This document shows, piece by piece, positions 5,196 to 6,783 of a DNA stretch of 6,783 nt. The position numbers and the translations under genes are program-made. Position 1 is the stretch's first letter; each line of letters begins with the position of its first letter. The notes below the pieces were generated by a model. The model was not told the DNA's origin and did not search any database. It saw only the letters and a program-made list of their open reading frames with translations. Source of the stretch: an uncultured Alistipes sp. (GTDB lineage Bacteria > Bacteroidota > Bacteroidia > Bacteroidales > Rikenellaceae); the NCBI GenBank assembly GCA_900769525.1, contig CAAGGY010000024.1, positions 1-6,783 on the forward strand, written 5' to 3'.

Positions 5196-6638
5196 TTACA
5201 AAGGAAGGAATGCCAAAAGGATACCTGCAGCAACTGCTGAGCCGATAACACCTGCTACGTTAGGACCCATAGCGTGCATCAACAAGAAGTTGCCTGGGTT
5301 ATACTGCTGACCAACGGTCTGCGATACACGTGCAGCCATAGGAACAGCTGACACACCTGCAGAACCAATAAGTGGATTAATCTTCTCCTTGGTGAAGAGG
5401 TTCATAATCTTAGCCAAGATAACGCCAGAAGCTGAACCGAATGAGAAGGCAACAATACCCAATGTAAGGATACCCAAAGTCTGGAAGTTGAGGAACGAAC
5501 CTGCAGTTGCAGTAGCACCCACAGAGATACCAAGGAAGATGGTAACGATGTTCATCAACTCGTTCTGAACAGTCTTAGACAAACGCTCAGTAACGCCACA
5601 CTCCTTCATCAAGTTACCAAGCATCAAACAGCCGATAAGTGGAGCTGCCGATGGCAACAAGATAGCGATGATAGCAGTGATAACGATTGGGAAGATGATC
5701 TTCTCACGCTGTGACACGGTGCGCAACTGCTTCATCTCGATCTTACGCTCCTTCTCAGTTGTGAGCAGCTTCATGATAGGAGGCTGGATAACTGGAACAA
5801 GAGCCATGTAAGAGTAAGCAGCTACGGCGATAGGACCGAGCAAGTGTGGAGCAAGCTTCGATGTGAGGTAGATAGCCGTTGGACCATCAGCACCACCAAT
5901 GATACCGATAGAACCAGACTCCCAGTAGTTGAAGCCCAAAGCCAAAGCGCCAAGGAATGTTGCGAAGATACCAATCTGCGCAGCAGCACCAAGCAACAAG
6001 CTCTTTGGGTTAGCGATGAGTGGACCGAAGTCGGTCATTGCACCTACACCGATGAAGATCAAGCAAGGATAGATACCGAGCTTAACACCGAGGTACAAAT
6101 AGTCCAAAAGACCAACACCTGAACCGAGAGCGAAATCCTCCCAGTGTACGTGACCACCAGCAAAGAGCTCTGAGTGGAACATACCAGCACCTGGCAAGTT
6201 AGTAAGCAACATACCAAATGCAATAGGCATCAAGAGCAATGGCTCGAACTTCTTAACAATAGCCAAGTAGAGCAACAAGAACGAGATGAGAATCATCACG
6301 CCATAGCGCCAACCCTCTACACCATTCTTATCTGTCTCAACAAAGCCCTTAAAACCTGACTGGCTTACAAAGTCACCGATAGCCTTACCCACGCTAAACT
6401 CAGCGTCGATATCGGTATTCTCACGACCCTCGGTGCTCTTAGCAACGTGAGCTGCAACAGCCTCAGCCTCGGCAACCTCAACAACAGGAGCCTCAGCCTC
6501 TGCCACAACCGCAGGCTCAACCTGCTCAGTTGCAGCCTCTGGTGCAGTAGGCTCATCGTTCTGAGCCATTGCTGGCACAGCAACCGTGAGCATCACTGCC
6601 GAGAGCAGCAATGAAAAATAGAATTTTACACTCTTCAT
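5196..6638 (-). CDS. oadB: Na+-translocating decarboxylase beta subunit (OadB/MmdB/GcdB type)
   Basis: This is the membrane subunit that couples decarboxylation of carboxybiotin to Na+ export. The residues shown to matter in Klebsiella OadB are all kept with correct spacing: Asp251 in GGADGPT (D203 equivalent), Tyr277 in AAYSY (Y229), and Asn421, Gly425, Ser430 and Arg437 in NPLIGSAGVSAVPMAAR (N373, G377, S382, R389). Other family blocks include TDFGPLIANPK and VIQPPIM. Hydrophobic segments run from about residue 113 to the end at 480. The first ~85 residues are an addition: a signal-peptide-like start (cleavage probably after PAMA, residue 25), then an Ala/Glu/Val-rich acidic linker (about 26-68). 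Whether the complex uses oxaloacetate, methylmalonyl-CoA or glutaconyl-CoA depends on the alpha subunit, which is outside the window; methylmalonyl-CoA would fit propionate-forming Bacteroidales. The start ATG is 27 nt downstream of the biotin-carrier stop, with no promoter between. Confidence 0.92.
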   Translation of the reverse strand: MKSVKFYFSLLLSAVMLTVAVPAMAQNDEPTAPEAATEQVEPAVVAEAEAPVVEVAEAEAVAAHVAKSTEGRENTDIDAEFSVGKAIGDFVSQSGFKGFVETDKNGVEGWRYGVMILISFLLLYLAIVKKFEPLLLMPIAFGMLLTNLPGAGMFHSELFAGGHVHWEDFALGSGVGLLDYLYLGVKLGIYPCLIFIGVGAMTDFGPLIANPKSLLLGAAAQIGIFATFLGALALGFNYWESGSIGIIGGADGPTAIYLTSKLAPHLLGPIAVAAYSYMALVPVIQPPIMKLLTTEKERKIEMKQLRTVSQREKIIFPIVITAIIAILLPSAAPLIGCLMLGNLMKECGVTERLSKTVQNELMNIVTIFLGISVGATATAGSFLNFQTLGILTLGIVAFSFGSASGVILAKIMNLFTKEKINPLIGSAGVSAVPMAARVSQTVGQQYNPGNFLLMHAMGPNVAGVIGSAVAAGILLAFLPL

Positions 6639-6665
6639 ATTAAGTTATTAATTAAAGAGTTAGTA

Positions 6666-6758
6666 TTAAGCGAGATCGATAAGAGCCTCACCCTGCTGAA
6701 CAGCCTTACCCTCAGTAACGTAGATCTTCTTAACAGTACCAGCTGCAGGAGCCATAAT
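6666..6758 (-). CDS. Biotin carboxyl carrier protein/subunit, C-terminal fragment
   Basis: The last 30 codons of a biotinyl (lipoyl-like) domain are visible, ending in TAA at 6666. They read MAPAAGTVKKIYVTEG, then AVQQGEALIDLA, the typical second half of a biotin carrier: a hairpin turn at AGTV, the VxEG turn, and the VQQGEALI strand. The biotinylated lysine in the usual AMKM motif would lie just upstream and is lost. Placed directly ahead of oadB, it should be the carrier (gamma-type) subunit that passes the carboxyl group from the alpha subunit to the membrane beta subunit. It could be a free-standing carrier or the C-terminus of a longer alpha chain. The frame stays open through the adapter bases beyond 6758, but those codons are not genomic. 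Confidence 0.88.
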   Translation of the reverse strand: MMAPAAGTVKKIYVTEGKAVQQGEALIDLA

Positions 6759-6783
6759 AGATCGGAAGAGCGTCGTGTAGGGA
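6759..6783. other. Illumina TruSeq adapter contamination at the contig end
   Basis: All 25 terminal bases, beginning AGATCGGAAGAGCGTCGTG, match from memory the reverse complement of the 3' part of the Illumina universal (read 1) adapter. Read on the - strand they translate in the biotin-carrier frame to PYTTLFRS, a peptide well known as an adapter artefact in databases. Genomic sequence stops at or within a base or so of 6758. Confidence 0.97.

Noticed and set aside
5844..6122. A 92-codon + strand open frame opposite oadB
   Set aside because: It is antisense to the most conserved blocks of OadB and shows no protein family features.

Overview
The window looks like a fragment of a Bacteroidales (phylum Bacteroidota) chromosome, probably a contig from a gut-type isolate or metagenome. 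Three points support this. The promoter elements follow the Bacteroidota TAnnTTTG (-7) / TTTG (-33) pattern instead of the E. coli pattern. The genes show little Shine-Dalgarno sequence. The gene content is typical of the order: an RluB-type pseudouridine synthase with an Arg-rich disordered N-terminus, an exported bleomycin-hydrolase-like peptidase, and a Na+-pumping decarboxylase beta subunit next to a biotin carrier. I cannot assign genus or species from this.

Layout, left to right: (1) the last 43 codons of a + strand threonine-aldolase-like gene, followed by a clean intrinsic terminator. (2) A 198-nt intergenic region (135-332) holding that terminator and a larger nested inverted repeat that fits the 3' end of the next, oppositely oriented gene. 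(3) rluB on the - strand, with seven perfect 12-residue repeats in its N-terminal tail. (4) A compact divergent promoter region (1689-1816). (5) A DinF-type MATE transporter on the + strand. (6) A + strand pair, an exported C1-family peptidase and a CYTH-domain triphosphatase-like protein 9 nt apart, preceded by its own promoter and ended by a hairpin that probably serves both strands. (7) On the - strand, the beta subunit (OadB/MmdB/GcdB type) of a sodium-translocating decarboxylase, and 27 nt upstream of it the C-terminal half of a biotin-carrier domain. These last two are evidently one operon running in from the right edge.

The final 25 bases (6759-6783) are not biological. They match the Illumina TruSeq read-1 adapter, so the contig breaks inside the biotin-carrier gene because of untrimmed adapter, and anything annotated there is spurious.

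The genes do not form one pathway. The biotin carrier and beta subunit are parts of one membrane complex that couples decarboxylation to Na+ export. The remainder are RNA modification, efflux, peptide degradation and polyphosphate/nucleotide-type chemistry. I see no mobile element, CRISPR array, RNA gene or defence locus, and no convincing undescribed system. The most unusual items are the adapter artefact, the synonymous-only repeat array in rluB, and the signal peptide plus acidic linker on the decarboxylase beta subunit.
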